Assembly (NCBI GenBank): GCA_023423695.1
Contig: JAFAFA010000032.1
Location: 62,001 to 126,000, forward strand
Direction of reading: 5' to 3'
From: Pseudomonadota bacterium
GTDB lineage: Bacteria > Pseudomonadota > Alphaproteobacteria > Azospirillales > Azospirillaceae
DNA length: 64,000 nt
Shown: positions 27,808 to 36,256 of the stretch, in pieces
How positions within the stretch are numbered: position 1 is the stretch's first letter
Layout: each line of letters starts with the position of its first letter
Notes under the pieces: generated by a model
What the model saw: the letters and a program-made list of their open reading frames with translations, nothing else
What the model was told of the DNA's origin: nothing
Databases searched by the model: none
Made by a program: the position numbers and the translations under genes

Positions 27808-29823
27808 TCACACCCCGAAGGGATAGGTGTCGGGCACGTCCGTCCGGACGTGCTCCGGCCCCAGCGGGGTGACGGCGGCCGTGTTGTCAAACCAAACCCA
27901 GGCGTCGAACTGGCCGGGCAGGGTGGCTTCCGAATAGTGGCTCCACAGCTCCGTTTCGGGCCGGTAGATGACGCCGATGAAGCGTTCCAGCCGCGGCGTC
28001 AGCAGGGCGCGCCGCACCGCCCCGTTCCGTTCCGCCTGAAGGTCGAGCAGGAAGCGCCGCACTCCCGCGTCGTGGCAGAGCCGTTCGTAGCTGTCGCTGC
28101 GTGACGGCCGAACCCGCTTCACCTCCATGGCGCCGTTCCAGTCGGTTGCCGCGGCCACCGTACCGCTGTGGGTGCCCAAGCCGATCAGCGCCGCCTCCGC
28201 GCCGAAGCGCTCGCGGCAAAGCTGGCCGATGTTCAGCTCGTCGCGGGTGATGCCCATGTCGGTCTGGCGGGCATCGCCGATGTGGGAATTGTGGGCCCAG
28301 ACCACCGCCTTGGCGTCCGGCCCCTTGGCTTCCAGCAGGTTGGCGAGCGTTTCGAACATATGGGTGTCGCGCAGGTTCCAGCTGTCCGCCCCGCCGTAAT
28401 ACATGATGCGGTAATAGCGCTCGGCCGACGCGATCAGGCGGGCGTTCTGGGCGGCGTCGAGGAAGCGGTCGCCGTCCTCCCCCGCGTAATCCAGCCGCTT
28501 TTCCAGCAAGGCCCGGCACTGCTCGATCACCGCCGCCTCGCATTTGCGGAAGCCGCCGGACAGCGCCGCGCGGCCATATGTGGCGGGATCGCGCTGCCAG
28601 GGCGTCAGGCAGCCGTAACGCTCGCGTGCCGCCGCAGCCGCCTCCGGATCGACTTGGTCGAGATAGTCCAGCACCGCGGCGATCGAACCGCCCATGTTGT
28701 ACATGTCCAGCCCATAGAATCCGGCGCGATGCTCCGGCAACTGGCTTCGGTTATGGTCGTGCAGCCAATCAAGGAAGGCGGCAACGTCGGTGTTCCGCCA
28801 CATCCAACTGGGGAAGCGCTGGAAGGGCGCCTCCTCCGCCCGGCCGCCGGGGCGGTGGCGGACATAGCGGTCGATCACCGCGGCGTCCGGCCAATCGGCC
28901 TCCACGGCGACGATGGTGAAGCCGTGCCGTTCGATCAGTCTCCGCGTGATGGCGGCGCGGGCACGGTAGAACTCCGAGGTGCCGTGGCTCGCCTCGCCCA
29001 GCAGCACGACGCGGCGGTCGCCCCAACGGTCGAACAGCCGGCCGAAGTCGGGGCTGTCGAGGTCCGGCAGGGGTTCGGCTGCATCGGCGATCATCTCCGG
29101 CAGGGTGGCGGGCGGTTCCCCGGGCCGCCGCCCCGGGCTGTGGTTGCTGGCCGACCGTGTGCCGTCCTCCGCCCAGCCCTGGGCTCCGATCAGCGGCACG
29201 AAGGACACGCGGTCCCGCTCCTCCCGCTCGAACTCGGTCTCACCGTGGCGGACGACCTTCACCAGAGTCTGGTCGCGGCGGGCGCCGACCGGGATCACCA
29301 TCCGCCCGCCAATGGCGAGCTGGTCCATCAGCGCCTTCGGCACCTCCGGCCCGCCGGCCGACACCAGGATGACGTCGAAGGGTGCTTCCTCCGGCCAGCC
29401 CTCCGTCCCGTCGCCGGTGCGCACCGTCACGTCGCCGAAGCCCAGGTCCTGCAGCCGGCGCCGCGCCGACTGGGCCAGATTGGCGTGCCGTTCGACCGCG
29501 AAGACGCGGCCCCGGCCCTGGCGGGCGATGTGGCCCAGCAGCGCCGCGACATAGCCGGAGCCCGCCCCGACCTCCAGCACCCTGTCGTTCGCGCCGACCT
29601 CCGCCGCCTCGATCATCGCGGCGACGACGCTGGGTTGCGAGATCGTCTGCTCCTCCCCGATGGGCAGGGGCGAATCCTCATAGGCGAATTCCGCCATCTC
29701 CGGCGCGACGAAATGCTCGCGCGGGATGGCGCGCATGGCGTTGAGGACGGGCTCGGCGCGGATGCCGCGGCGGGCGATCTGGGTATCGACCATCCGCTGG
29801 CGCTGGCGATTGACGTTGGCCAC
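27808..29823 (-). CDS. PIMT / erythromycin esterase-like fusion protein
   Basis: 671-residue two-domain protein. Residues ~1-215 are a protein-L-isoaspartate O-methyltransferase: ISQPSVVAAMIEAAE, then the SAM motif VLEVGAGSGYVAALLG and DVILVSAGGPEVP. Residues ~245-660 are an erythromycin esterase-family domain: VVLLGEASHGTSEFYRAR, VAVEADWPD, and VWAHNSHIGDAR carrying conserved Glu/His residues. PIMT repairs isoaspartyl damage; Ere-like proteins are hydrolases of mostly unknown substrates and macrolide resistance is not implied. The start is GTG at 29823 with GGGAG 7 bases upstream; the frame is open to 30087 but that part lies over a predicted small RNA and terminator. The stop is convergent with the antiporter. 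Confidence 0.85.
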   Translation of the reverse strand: MANVNRQRQRMVDTQIARRGIRAEPVLNAMRAIPREHFVAPEMAEFAYEDSPLPIGEEQTISQPSVVAAMIEAAEVGANDRVLEVGAGSGYVAALLGHIARQGRGRVFAVERHANLAQSARRRLQDLGFGDVTVRTGDGTEGWPEEAPFDVILVSAGGPEVPKALMDQLAIGGRMVIPVGARRDQTLVKVVRHGETEFEREERDRVSFVPLIGAQGWAEDGTRSASNHSPGRRPGEPPATLPEMIADAAEPLPDLDSPDFGRLFDRWGDRRVVLLGEASHGTSEFYRARAAITRRLIERHGFTIVAVEADWPDAAVIDRYVRHRPGGRAEEAPFQRFPSWMWRNTDVAAFLDWLHDHNRSQLPEHRAGFYGLDMYNMGGSIAAVLDYLDQVDPEAAAAARERYGCLTPWQRDPATYGRAALSGGFRKCEAAVIEQCRALLEKRLDYAGEDGDRFLDAAQNARLIASAERYYRIMYYGGADSWNLRDTHMFETLANLLEAKGPDAKAVVWAHNSHIGDARQTDMGITRDELNIGQLCRERFGAEAALIGLGTHSGTVAAATDWNGAMEVKRVRPSRSDSYERLCHDAGVRRFLLDLQAERNGAVRRALLTPRLERFIGVIYRPETELWSHYSEATLPGQFDAWVWFDNTAAVTPLGPEHVRTDVPDTYPFGV

Positions 29824-29945
29824 GGTCTTCTCCCGGGGCAGGAATGCGGCGGCCGGCTGTTGGCGAGCTGCTGTTTGATGGCCCAACAGGGTGCGGGCCG
29901 CGGCGTTCCCTCCTCCACGGCAGTCCGAATCAGATAAGGCACAGC

Positions 29946-29980
29946 AAAAAATGCGCCCGGAGGCCAATGCCACCGGGCGC
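29946..29980 (-). terminator. Intrinsic terminator after the RND permease / candidate sRNA
   Basis: On the minus strand the stem GCGCCCGG pairs with CCGGGCGC (arms 29973-29980 and 29953-29960, 12-base loop), followed by one A and then six T (29951-29946). This is a canonical Rho-independent terminator. It separates the RND operon and sRNA from the PIMT-fusion gene. Confidence 0.8.
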
Positions 29981-30039
29981 GAAGTCACAGTACGAAAGAG
30001 GATCATCAGCAGTGATGATGCAATCGGGAGATCGATTGT
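29946..30039 (-). ncRNA. Candidate Fnr/NnrR-controlled small RNA
   Basis: Read on the minus strand, a 94-nt segment starts at the position predicted from an upstream FNR-type box (30074-30087, centred at -41.5). It contains three consecutive perfect hairpins: CAATCG-6-CGATTG beginning at +2, ATCATCA-4-TGATGAT, and a terminator stem of 8 GC-rich pairs followed by six T. An extended -10 (TGC before GAGGGT) lies at the right spacing. The single-stranded linker contains CCUCUUUC, complementary to a GAAAGAGG-type ribosome site. No ORF explains the structure. It could instead be the 3' UTR of the RND permease transcript or a product processed from it. Confidence 0.5.
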
Positions 30040-30073
30040 GCCGGCACCCTCGCATGGGCTGCAGGGGGAGCCC

Positions 30074-30087
30074 TTGACCACGGTCAA
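30074..30087 (-). promoter_or_regulatory. FNR/NnrR-type box, third copy
   Basis: The box reads TTGAC-CACG-GTCAA on the plus strand, with both half-sites matching the Crp/Fnr-family consensus used by the nor and nirK boxes in this window. It lies 22 bases beyond the RND permease stop codon and, on the minus strand, 41.5 bp (centre) before the predicted sRNA start. No protein-coding gene starts at suitable spacing on either strand. Confidence 0.55.
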
Positions 30088-30109
30088 GCTTGAGCGAAAG
30101 AGTCGATCA

Positions 30110-33100
30110 TCAATCCCCCAGCGCCGGATTCGGCAGCGCGCCGTTCACCCCGGTGTCATCCACCTCTTCCCTCTCCGGCCGGGGCACGCGGAACCAGGCG
30201 GCGTAGAGCGCCGGCAGGAAGAAGATAGTCAGTACGGTGGCGCCCGCCAGACCGCCCATGATGGCGACCGCCATCGGGCCCCAGAAGACGCTGTGCGTCA
30301 GCGGGATCATGGCGAGGATCGCCGCGGCGGCGGTGAGCGCAATGGGGCGGGCTCGGCGCACCGTCGCCTCCACGATGCTGTCCCAGCGCGACCGGCCGCT
30401 GCGGATGTCCTGCTCGATCTGGTCGACCAGGATGACCGAGTTGCGCATGATGATGCCGGCCAGCGCGATGACGCCCAGCATGGCGACGAAACCGAAGGGC
30501 AGGTTGAACAGCAGAAGCGACGCGGTGACGCCGATCAGCCCCAAGGGCGCCGTCAGCAGGACCATGAACACGCGCGAGAAGCTCTGCAGCTGCAGCATCA
30601 GCGTGGTCACCATGATCAGCAGCATCAGCGGCATCATGGCGTTGATCGAGTCCTGACCCTTGGCGCTTTCCTCGATGGCACCGCCCATGGTGATGGCGTA
30701 GCCGTCGGGCAGGGTGGAGCGGAGCGCGTTCAGCTGTCCGTTCAGCTGGGTGCTGACGACGGGAGCCTGCAGGCCACCGGTCACGTCGCCCTTGATCGTC
30801 ATCGTCGTCTCGCGGCCCCGGCGCCACAGCACCGGTTCCTCCAGCTCGTAGCGGACGGTGGCGACCTGGCTCAAGGGCACGGTGGTGCCGCGGCCCGTGC
30901 GGATGTTCAGCTCGCCCAGGCGCGACAGGTCCGCCCGTTCCTCCGGCGTGGTGCGCAGCAGGACGCCGATCAGCTCCGTCCCCTCGCGGTACTGGGTGAC
31001 CGACATGCCGTTCAGCAACAGTTGCAGGGCGTTGGACAAATCCTGCTTCGAAACGCCCAGCGCGCGCGCCTTGGCGGTGTCAACCTCCAGCCGGACGCGC
31101 TTGGACAGCTCGTCCCAGTCGAGATGGACGTTGGCGGTGTTGGGGTGGGCGCGCATGGTGTCGCGCACCTGATAGGCGATCCTGCGGATGGTCGCCGGGT
31201 CGTCGCCGGTGACGCGGAACTGCACCGGGTAGCCGACCGGAGGACCGTTCTCCAGCCGGCTGATGCGGACGCGGGCGGCGGGGAAATCGGATTCCAGCGT
31301 CGGCTCCAGCCGCTGCATGAAGTGCTCGCGCTCCTCCAGCCCCTTGGTCATCACCATGAACTGGGCGAAGTTGGCGGTCTCCAGCTGCTGGTCGAGCGGC
31401 AGGTAGAAGCGCGGGGAGCCGCCGCCGGTGTAGGCGACCCAGTAATCGACGTCCGGGTCCTTGGCCAGCACCGCCTCCATCCGCTTCACCTCGGCGGCCG
31501 TTGCTTCGAACGACGAGCCCTCGGCAAGGCGGATGTCGATCAGCAGCTCCGGCCGGCTGGCGGAGGGAAAGAACTGCTGCTGGACATGGCCGAAGCCGAC
31601 CAGCGCCGCGACGAAGGCCGCCGCCGTCACGCCGATGGTGAGCCAGCGCGCCCGGACGCAGGCCTCGATCATCCGGCGCAGGATGCGGTAGGTCCGGGTA
31701 TCGTAGATGTCCAGCTCGTGGCCGTCCGGCACCACATGCTTGGGCTTGGGCAGCAGGAGCCAGCCGAGATAGGGGGTGAAGATCACCGCCACCACCCAGG
31801 ACAGCATCAGCGACAGCGCCACCACCCAGAAGATGGAGTTGGTGTATTCGCCGGCCGCCGACGCCGCGAAGCCGACGGGGACGAAGCCCGCCGCCGTGAC
31901 GATGGTGCCGCTCAGCATCGGGAAAGCGGTGGAGGTGTAGGCGAAGGCGCCGGCCTTCAGCCGGTCCCATCCCTGTTCCATCTTCACCACCATCATCTCC
32001 ACCGCGATGATGGCGTCGTCCACCAGCAGGCCCAGCGCGATGATGAGGGCGCCCAGCGAGATTCGCTGCAGGTCGATGTGCAGGATCTGCATCGCCACCA
32101 AGGTCATCGCCAGCACCAGCGGCACGGCCAGCGCCACGACGATGCCGGTGCGCCAGCCCAGGCTGACGAGGCTGACCAGGATGACGATGCCCAGCGCCTC
32201 CGCCAGCGATTTCATGAACTCGCCGACCGAGTTTTCGACCACCGTCGGCTGGTCGGCGATCTGCGCCACCTCCAGCCCGACCGGAAGTTCCGCCCGGACC
32301 TTCTCCATCGCGGCGTCGAGCTGCTCGCCCAGCTTCAGCACGTTGCCGCCCTTCGCCATGACGACACCGAGCCCGATAGCGTCGCGCCCCTTGTAGCGCA
32401 GGGTGTAACGGCGCGGTTCGACATAGCCGCGCTTGACCTCCGCCACGTCGCCGATGGTCAGCAGCCGCCCGCCGCTCTCCACCGGGATCGCGCGCACCGC
32501 CGCGGCGGTGTCGAGGCCAAGGTCGAGGCGGACATAGACCCGCTGCGATCCGGTATCGACATCGCCCGACGCGGCGATGGCATTCTCGCGTTGCAGGGCC
32601 TGGATCACCGACTCCACCGGCAGGCCGAAGCTGGCGAGCCGCTGGCTGGAGATCTCGACATAGACGCGCTCCTCCTGCGGGGCGATCAGGTCGATCTTCT
32701 CGACACCCGGCAGCTTCAGCAGACGGGCACGTGTCTGCTCCGCCACCTTCTTCAGCTGGGCCGGCGTGAAATCCTCGCCCATGAAGCCGTAGATGGCGGA
32801 ATAGACGTCGCCGAACTCGTCGTTGAAGAAGGGGCCGACCACGCCGTCGGGCAGGGTGTAGCGGATGTCGCCGATCTTTTTGCGGACCTGATACCAAAGG
32901 TCGGCCACCATCTTCGGCGGGGTGTAGTCCTTCAACTGGACGAAGACCACCGACTCGCCGGGCTTGGAATAGCTCCGGGAGACATCGTAGTAGGGCACCT
33001 CCTCCAGCTTCTTCTCGATGCGGTCGGTGACGAACTGCTCAACCTCGCGCGCGGTGGCGCCCGGCCATTGGGTGCGGACCACCATCACCTTGAAGGTGAA

Positions 33101-33232
33101 GGACGGGTCCTCCGCCCGGCCCAGATTCATATAGGCGAGCGCGCCGGCCAGCACGCTGGCGAGCATCATGAACAGCACGAGCGTGCGGTGCGCCAGCGCC
33201 CAGGCCGACAGATTCATGCGGGAGTGGTTCAT
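30110..33232 (-). CDS. RND efflux transporter permease
   Basis: Inner-membrane RND pump of 1040 residues with the usual 12-helix, two-repeat layout. There is a helix near residue 12-32, a large periplasmic loop, then a transmembrane block containing GLLVDDAIIAVEMMVV, whose adjacent Asp residues form the proton relay, and a second loop and block ending near FFLPALYAAW. It exports hydrophobic or toxic compounds by proton antiport together with the adaptor encoded upstream. The start overlaps the adaptor stop by 4 bases (ATGA). No outer-membrane channel gene is present, so a shared TolC-like protein is assumed. Confidence 0.93.
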   Translation of the reverse strand: MNHSRMNLSAWALAHRTLVLFMMLASVLAGALAYMNLGRAEDPSFTFKVMVVRTQWPGATAREVEQFVTDRIEKKLEEVPYYDVSRSYSKPGESVVFVQLKDYTPPKMVADLWYQVRKKIGDIRYTLPDGVVGPFFNDEFGDVYSAIYGFMGEDFTPAQLKKVAEQTRARLLKLPGVEKIDLIAPQEERVYVEISSQRLASFGLPVESVIQALQRENAIAASGDVDTGSQRVYVRLDLGLDTAAAVRAIPVESGGRLLTIGDVAEVKRGYVEPRRYTLRYKGRDAIGLGVVMAKGGNVLKLGEQLDAAMEKVRAELPVGLEVAQIADQPTVVENSVGEFMKSLAEALGIVILVSLVSLGWRTGIVVALAVPLVLAMTLVAMQILHIDLQRISLGALIIALGLLVDDAIIAVEMMVVKMEQGWDRLKAGAFAYTSTAFPMLSGTIVTAAGFVPVGFAASAAGEYTNSIFWVVALSLMLSWVVAVIFTPYLGWLLLPKPKHVVPDGHELDIYDTRTYRILRRMIEACVRARWLTIGVTAAAFVAALVGFGHVQQQFFPSASRPELLIDIRLAEGSSFEATAAEVKRMEAVLAKDPDVDYWVAYTGGGSPRFYLPLDQQLETANFAQFMVMTKGLEEREHFMQRLEPTLESDFPAARVRISRLENGPPVGYPVQFRVTGDDPATIRRIAYQVRDTMRAHPNTANVHLDWDELSKRVRLEVDTAKARALGVSKQDLSNALQLLLNGMSVTQYREGTELIGVLLRTTPEERADLSRLGELNIRTGRGTTVPLSQVATVRYELEEPVLWRRGRETTMTIKGDVTGGLQAPVVSTQLNGQLNALRSTLPDGYAITMGGAIEESAKGQDSINAMMPLMLLIMVTTLMLQLQSFSRVFMVLLTAPLGLIGVTASLLLFNLPFGFVAMLGVIALAGIIMRNSVILVDQIEQDIRSGRSRWDSIVEATVRRARPIALTAAAAILAMIPLTHSVFWGPMAVAIMGGLAGATVLTIFFLPALYAAWFRVPRPEREEVDDTGVNGALPNPALGD

Positions 33233-34347
33233 CGCGCCGGTTCCGTCCAGACGCGGACCTTCTGCCCTGCATCCAGCTTGTGAACGCCGGCGGTGACGAC
33301 GCGCTCGCCGTCCTTCAGCCCGCCGCCGATCAGCGCGAGATCGCCGGCATAGGCGGCAACGGTGACCGGGCGCAGTTCCAGCCGGTCGTCAGGCGCGGAC
33401 AGCACCCAGACCGCCGGCTTCTGTTCGCGCTGGGTCAGCGCGCTGAGCGGCAGGCGGGCGACCGGCGCCCCATGGTCGGCCGCGGCGGTGACGGTCGCGG
33501 TCATGCCGAGCTGGACCGTCGGCGGCGGATCGGCAAGCGCGATCTTCGCCTGGAAGGTGCGGGTGCTGGCGTCGGCGCTGGGCGAGACTTCGCGCAAGGT
33601 TCCGGCAATGCTCCGGCCGGGGTGGGACCACAGCTCCACCGACAGTTTCAGGTGGGGCAGGGCGCCCACCTGCTGTTCGGGGATGTTGGCGACCGCCTCC
33701 AGAGCACCCAGCCGGGCGACGCGCAGGGCGGTCTGGCCGGATGCCACCACCTGTCCCGGTTCGATCAGGGTCGCGGTGACGATGCCAGCCTCGTCCGCCA
33801 CCAGCGTCGCATATTGGGCGGAGTTGTTGAGGACGCGCAGTTGCGCCTCCACCTCCCGCACCTTGGAGTCGGCCTTGTCGAGGGTCGTCTTGCGGCGGTC
33901 GTATTCCTGGCGGGTCGTCCATTCGCCGTTGCGCAGGCTGGCATAGCGCTGGAAGTCGCTGCGCGCGTTGGCCGCATCGGCCTGCGCCGAGGCGAGCTGC
34001 GCCTGCGCGGCGCGGATTTGCAGTTGAAGGTCGGTGGGGTCGAGGCGGGCGAGCGGCATGCCGGGTTCGATGCGGGTGCCGACCTCCACCAGCCGGGCGG
34101 TGACCTTGCCGCCGACGCGGAAGCCGACATCCGCCTCCACCCGCGGGCGGATCACCGCCGGATAGCGCACGCTGTCGACCAGCGGTTCCAGCGCAACGGT
34201 GGCGACGCGGACGGGCCTGACCTCCGCTTCCGGGGGTGTGGAGGCGGAGTGCGTCTCGTTGCAGCCGGTCAGCAGGCCCGCCACCGTCAGCATGGCGGCG
34301 GTCGCCATGAAGGTGGACGCAAACCGTCTTTCGCGGAATTGGGCCAT
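33229..34347 (-). CDS. RND efflux periplasmic adaptor lipoprotein
   Basis: 372-residue membrane-fusion protein. The lipobox LLTG-C places the lipidated Cys at residue 29, anchoring it to the inner membrane. It has barrel and lipoyl halves (VGFRVGGKVTARLVEVG and ATLIEPGQVVASGQ) around an alpha-helical hairpin (~residues 90-160, LQLQIRAAQAQLASAQ). It links the RND pump to an outer-membrane channel. The ATG at 34347 has GGGGAG about 7 bases upstream; a GTG at 34362 is less likely. The gene diverges from a TetR regulator across a short region with repeated sites. Confidence 0.92.
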   Translation of the reverse strand: MAQFRERRFASTFMATAAMLTVAGLLTGCNETHSASTPPEAEVRPVRVATVALEPLVDSVRYPAVIRPRVEADVGFRVGGKVTARLVEVGTRIEPGMPLARLDPTDLQLQIRAAQAQLASAQADAANARSDFQRYASLRNGEWTTRQEYDRRKTTLDKADSKVREVEAQLRVLNNSAQYATLVADEAGIVTATLIEPGQVVASGQTALRVARLGALEAVANIPEQQVGALPHLKLSVELWSHPGRSIAGTLREVSPSADASTRTFQAKIALADPPPTVQLGMTATVTAAADHGAPVARLPLSALTQREQKPAVWVLSAPDDRLELRPVTVAAYAGDLALIGGGLKDGERVVTAGVHKLDAGQKVRVWTEPAR

Positions 34348-34360
34348 ACCACGTCTCCCC

Positions 34361-34444
34361 ACTGGACTGGACTGTATCGTACTGCTACCGTCCTACTCCG
34401 GCATCCGAGCAACGTCAAGAGTGAACGGTACAGTTCAGTGCAGT
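34361..34444. promoter_or_regulatory. Paired operator-like repeats between RND operon and tetR
   Basis: TACAGTCCAGTCCAGT on the minus strand at 34376-34361 and TACAGTTCAGTGCAGT on the plus strand at 34429-34444 match at 14 of 16 positions and are inverted relative to each other, each abutting one divergent gene start. The right site overlaps a palindrome, GAAC-G-GTAC-A-GTTC (34423-34436), typical of TetR operators. These are the probable binding sites of the adjacent regulator for repression of both genes. Confidence 0.55.
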
Positions 34445-35079
34445 CATTGGAGCAAAAAGCGTCCCAGCCGTCCGCGTCCCACGATGCGAAGGCGGAGCAG
34501 ATCCTTGCCGCCGCGCGCGAGGTGTTCCTGGAGCTTGGCTACGCCGCCACCTCGATGGATCAGGTGGCCCAGCAGGCGCGGGTGTCGAAGACCACGCTCT
34601 ACACCCGGTTCCCGTCCAAGGAGGAACTGTACACGGCGGTGATCTCCGCCGAATGCGAACGCCGCGGCCTGCGCTTCGCACCGGAGATGTTCGACGGCAT
34701 GCCGCTGCGCGATGTCCTGGTCCAGGTCGGCCGGCGCTTCGTCGACCTGATCTGGTCGGAGGCGGCGATCCGCGTCCACCAGTCGGTGGCGGGGGAGGCG
34801 ACGCGGATGCCGCTGGCGGCACAGCTCTATTTCCGGGCCGGGCCGGAGCAGGGCATCGCCAATTTCGTCGCCTTGTTCACCCGGCTGGCCGAGCGCGGCG
34901 TGATCGCGACCGACGATCCGGAGTTCGTGGCCCGGCAATTCCTGACCGCCTTGCAGGGCGGCTCATACTGCCAGCTGGTGCTGGGCCTCTGCCCCCAGCC
35001 GACGGAGGAGGAGCGTTACGCCTTCGTCGACAAAGCGATCGACCTGTTCCTGCACGGCGTGGCACCTGCTACACGATAG
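34438..35079 (+). CDS. TetR/AcrR family transcriptional regulator
   Basis: 213-residue repressor. The N-terminal helix-turn-helix spans about residues 20-65 (ILAAAREVFLELGYAATSM, then VSKTTLYTRFPSKEEL). The C-terminal helical domain, with FVDLIWSEAAIRVHQSV and FLTALQGGSYCQLVLG, should bind an inducer and dimerise. It diverges from the RND efflux operon and is its likely repressor, responding to a pump substrate. The start is GTG at 34438; a TTG at 34447 is possible, and the first in-frame ATG falls inside the DNA-binding domain and is rejected. The start codon overlaps the predicted operator, implying autoregulation. Confidence 0.88.
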   Translation: MQSLEQKASQPSASHDAKAEQILAAAREVFLELGYAATSMDQVAQQARVSKTTLYTRFPSKEELYTAVISAECERRGLRFAPEMFDGMPLRDVLVQVGRRFVDLIWSEAAIRVHQSVAGEATRMPLAAQLYFRAGPEQGIANFVALFTRLAERGVIATDDPEFVARQFLTALQGGSYCQLVLGLCPQPTEEERYAFVDKAIDLFLHGVAPATR

Positions 35080-35113
35080 CCGGTTCCGATGTCTTCAGAT
35101 GGAATGTCTGTCC

Positions 35114-35587
35114 ATGTCCGCCTGCCCCTGCGGTTCCGGCCGCGACTTCGACCTTTGCTGCGGCCCGATTCTGGCGGGGGAGCCCGCGCCCAGCGCCGAG
35201 GCGCTGATGCGGTCCCGCTACACCGCCTTCGTCCGCCACGACATCGACCATATCGAGCGCAGCTGCGCACCGGAGACCCGCGCCGCCTTCAGCCGTGACG
35301 ATGCCGTCCGCGTGGCGCAGGAGTGCGAGTGGGGGCCGCTGACCGTCATGAAGGCGGAGGAGAACGGCGACGACGGCATGGTCGAGTTCTTCCTGACCTT
35401 CCGCCGCGACGGCGAGGACTGGCCGGTGCACGAACGGTCGCGCTTCCGCCGTGTCGAAGGCCGCTGGCTCTATGTCGACAGCGTGCTGAACCCCAAGGAC
35501 CCGCCGCGCCGCGTGGTGAAGGTCGGCCGCAACGATCCCTGCCCATGCGGGTCGGGGCGCAAGCACAAGGCCTGCTGCGGGCGCTGA
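35114..35587 (+). CDS. YchJ family protein with SEC-C motifs
   Basis: 157-residue protein framed by two zinc-binding SEC-C motifs: CPCGSGRDFDLCCG at the N terminus and CPCGSGRKHKACCG at the C terminus. Between them is an NTF2-like domain (MRSRYTAFVRHDIDHIE, VEFFLTFRRDGEDWPVHE), as in the UPF0225/YchJ family. The function is unknown. SEC-C motifs bind zinc and in SecA contact SecB and ribosomes. The ATG at 35114 fits the family N terminus; an in-frame ATG at 35099 adds five residues. It follows tetR by 34 bases and could be co-transcribed. Confidence 0.85.
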   Translation: MSACPCGSGRDFDLCCGPILAGEPAPSAEALMRSRYTAFVRHDIDHIERSCAPETRAAFSRDDAVRVAQECEWGPLTVMKAEENGDDGMVEFFLTFRRDGEDWPVHERSRFRRVEGRWLYVDSVLNPKDPPRRVVKVGRNDPCPCGSGRKHKACCGR

Positions 35588-35609
35588 CCTCGACGCCCGC
35601 GGCCGCCCC

Positions 35610-36239
35610 TCAGCTCATCCCCAGGTAGCGCCCCGGCTTGTGGTTGATCGCCAGCGTCAGGTTGACGATGGCCGCGCCCAGCACCGACAGCAGCAGCCGG
35701 TCCGGCGCCAGAACGAAGAAGGCGCCGGCCAGGATCGCCAGATCGACGCCCATCTGGAAATAGCCGGCACGGATGCCGTGGCGCTCCTGCAGGTAGATCG
35801 CCAGGATGTTGACGCCGCCCAGCCCGGTGCGGTGGCGGAACAGCATCAGGAGGCCGGTGCCGCACAGGCCGCTGCCCACCACCGTCGCATAGACCGGGTC
35901 GAGATGGGCGAACCCCACCCACTGCTCGGTCAGGCGCGAGAAGATCGTCACCAGCCCGACCGCGATGAAGGTGCGGGCGGTGAATTTCCAGCCCAGCCGT
36001 TTCCAGGCCAGCCAGTAGAAGGGCAGGTTGATGACGAAGAAGATGATGCCGAACTGAACCTTGGTGACGTAGCTCAGCAGCAGGGACAGTCCGGCGGTGC
36101 TGCCGGTCAGCAGCATCGTCTTGGAATAGATCAGCATCCCCAGCGCGATGAACAGCGTGCCCATCAGCATGGCGAGCGCGTCTTCATACAGCTGGTGGCG
36201 CTCCACCGCCGCGGGCGGGGCCTGGAGGGTCGCGGCCAT
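35610..36239 (-). CDS. YitT family membrane protein (copy 2)
   Basis: 209-residue polytopic membrane protein closely similar to the product at 7025-7681. It shares TAGLSLLLSYVTKVQFGIIF, FVINLPFYWLAWKRLG, LMLFRHRTGLGGVNILAIYL and a C-terminal LGAAIVNLTLAINHKPG. The function of the family is unresolved; a transporter role is often proposed. The ATG at 36239 lies 17 bases after the aminotransferase stop, making an operon probable. The longer frame that overlaps the aminotransferase in another phase is a shadow. Confidence 0.85.
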   Translation of the reverse strand: MAATLQAPPAAVERHQLYEDALAMLMGTLFIALGMLIYSKTMLLTGSTAGLSLLLSYVTKVQFGIIFFVINLPFYWLAWKRLGWKFTARTFIAVGLVTIFSRLTEQWVGFAHLDPVYATVVGSGLCGTGLLMLFRHRTGLGGVNILAIYLQERHGIRAGYFQMGVDLAILAGAFFVLAPDRLLLSVLGAAIVNLTLAINHKPGRYLGMS

Positions 36240-36256
36240 CCTGCTCGTCTCCCGGC

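Noticed and set aside
27808..29823. Macrolide resistance gene
   Set aside because: The Ere-like domain is fused to PIMT and chromosomally embedded; family membership alone does not show erythromycin hydrolysis.
30074..30087. FNR-type box as promoter element of the PIMT-fusion gene
   Set aside because: A strong intrinsic terminator (29946-29980) lies between the box and that gene's start at 29823, so the more economical reading is a short RNA.
29891..33283. 1130-codon open frame on the plus strand opposite the RND permease
   Set aside because: It has His/Gln/Arg-rich composition typical of the antisense of GC-rich genes, no recognisable domain, and the opposite strand encodes a textbook RND pump.
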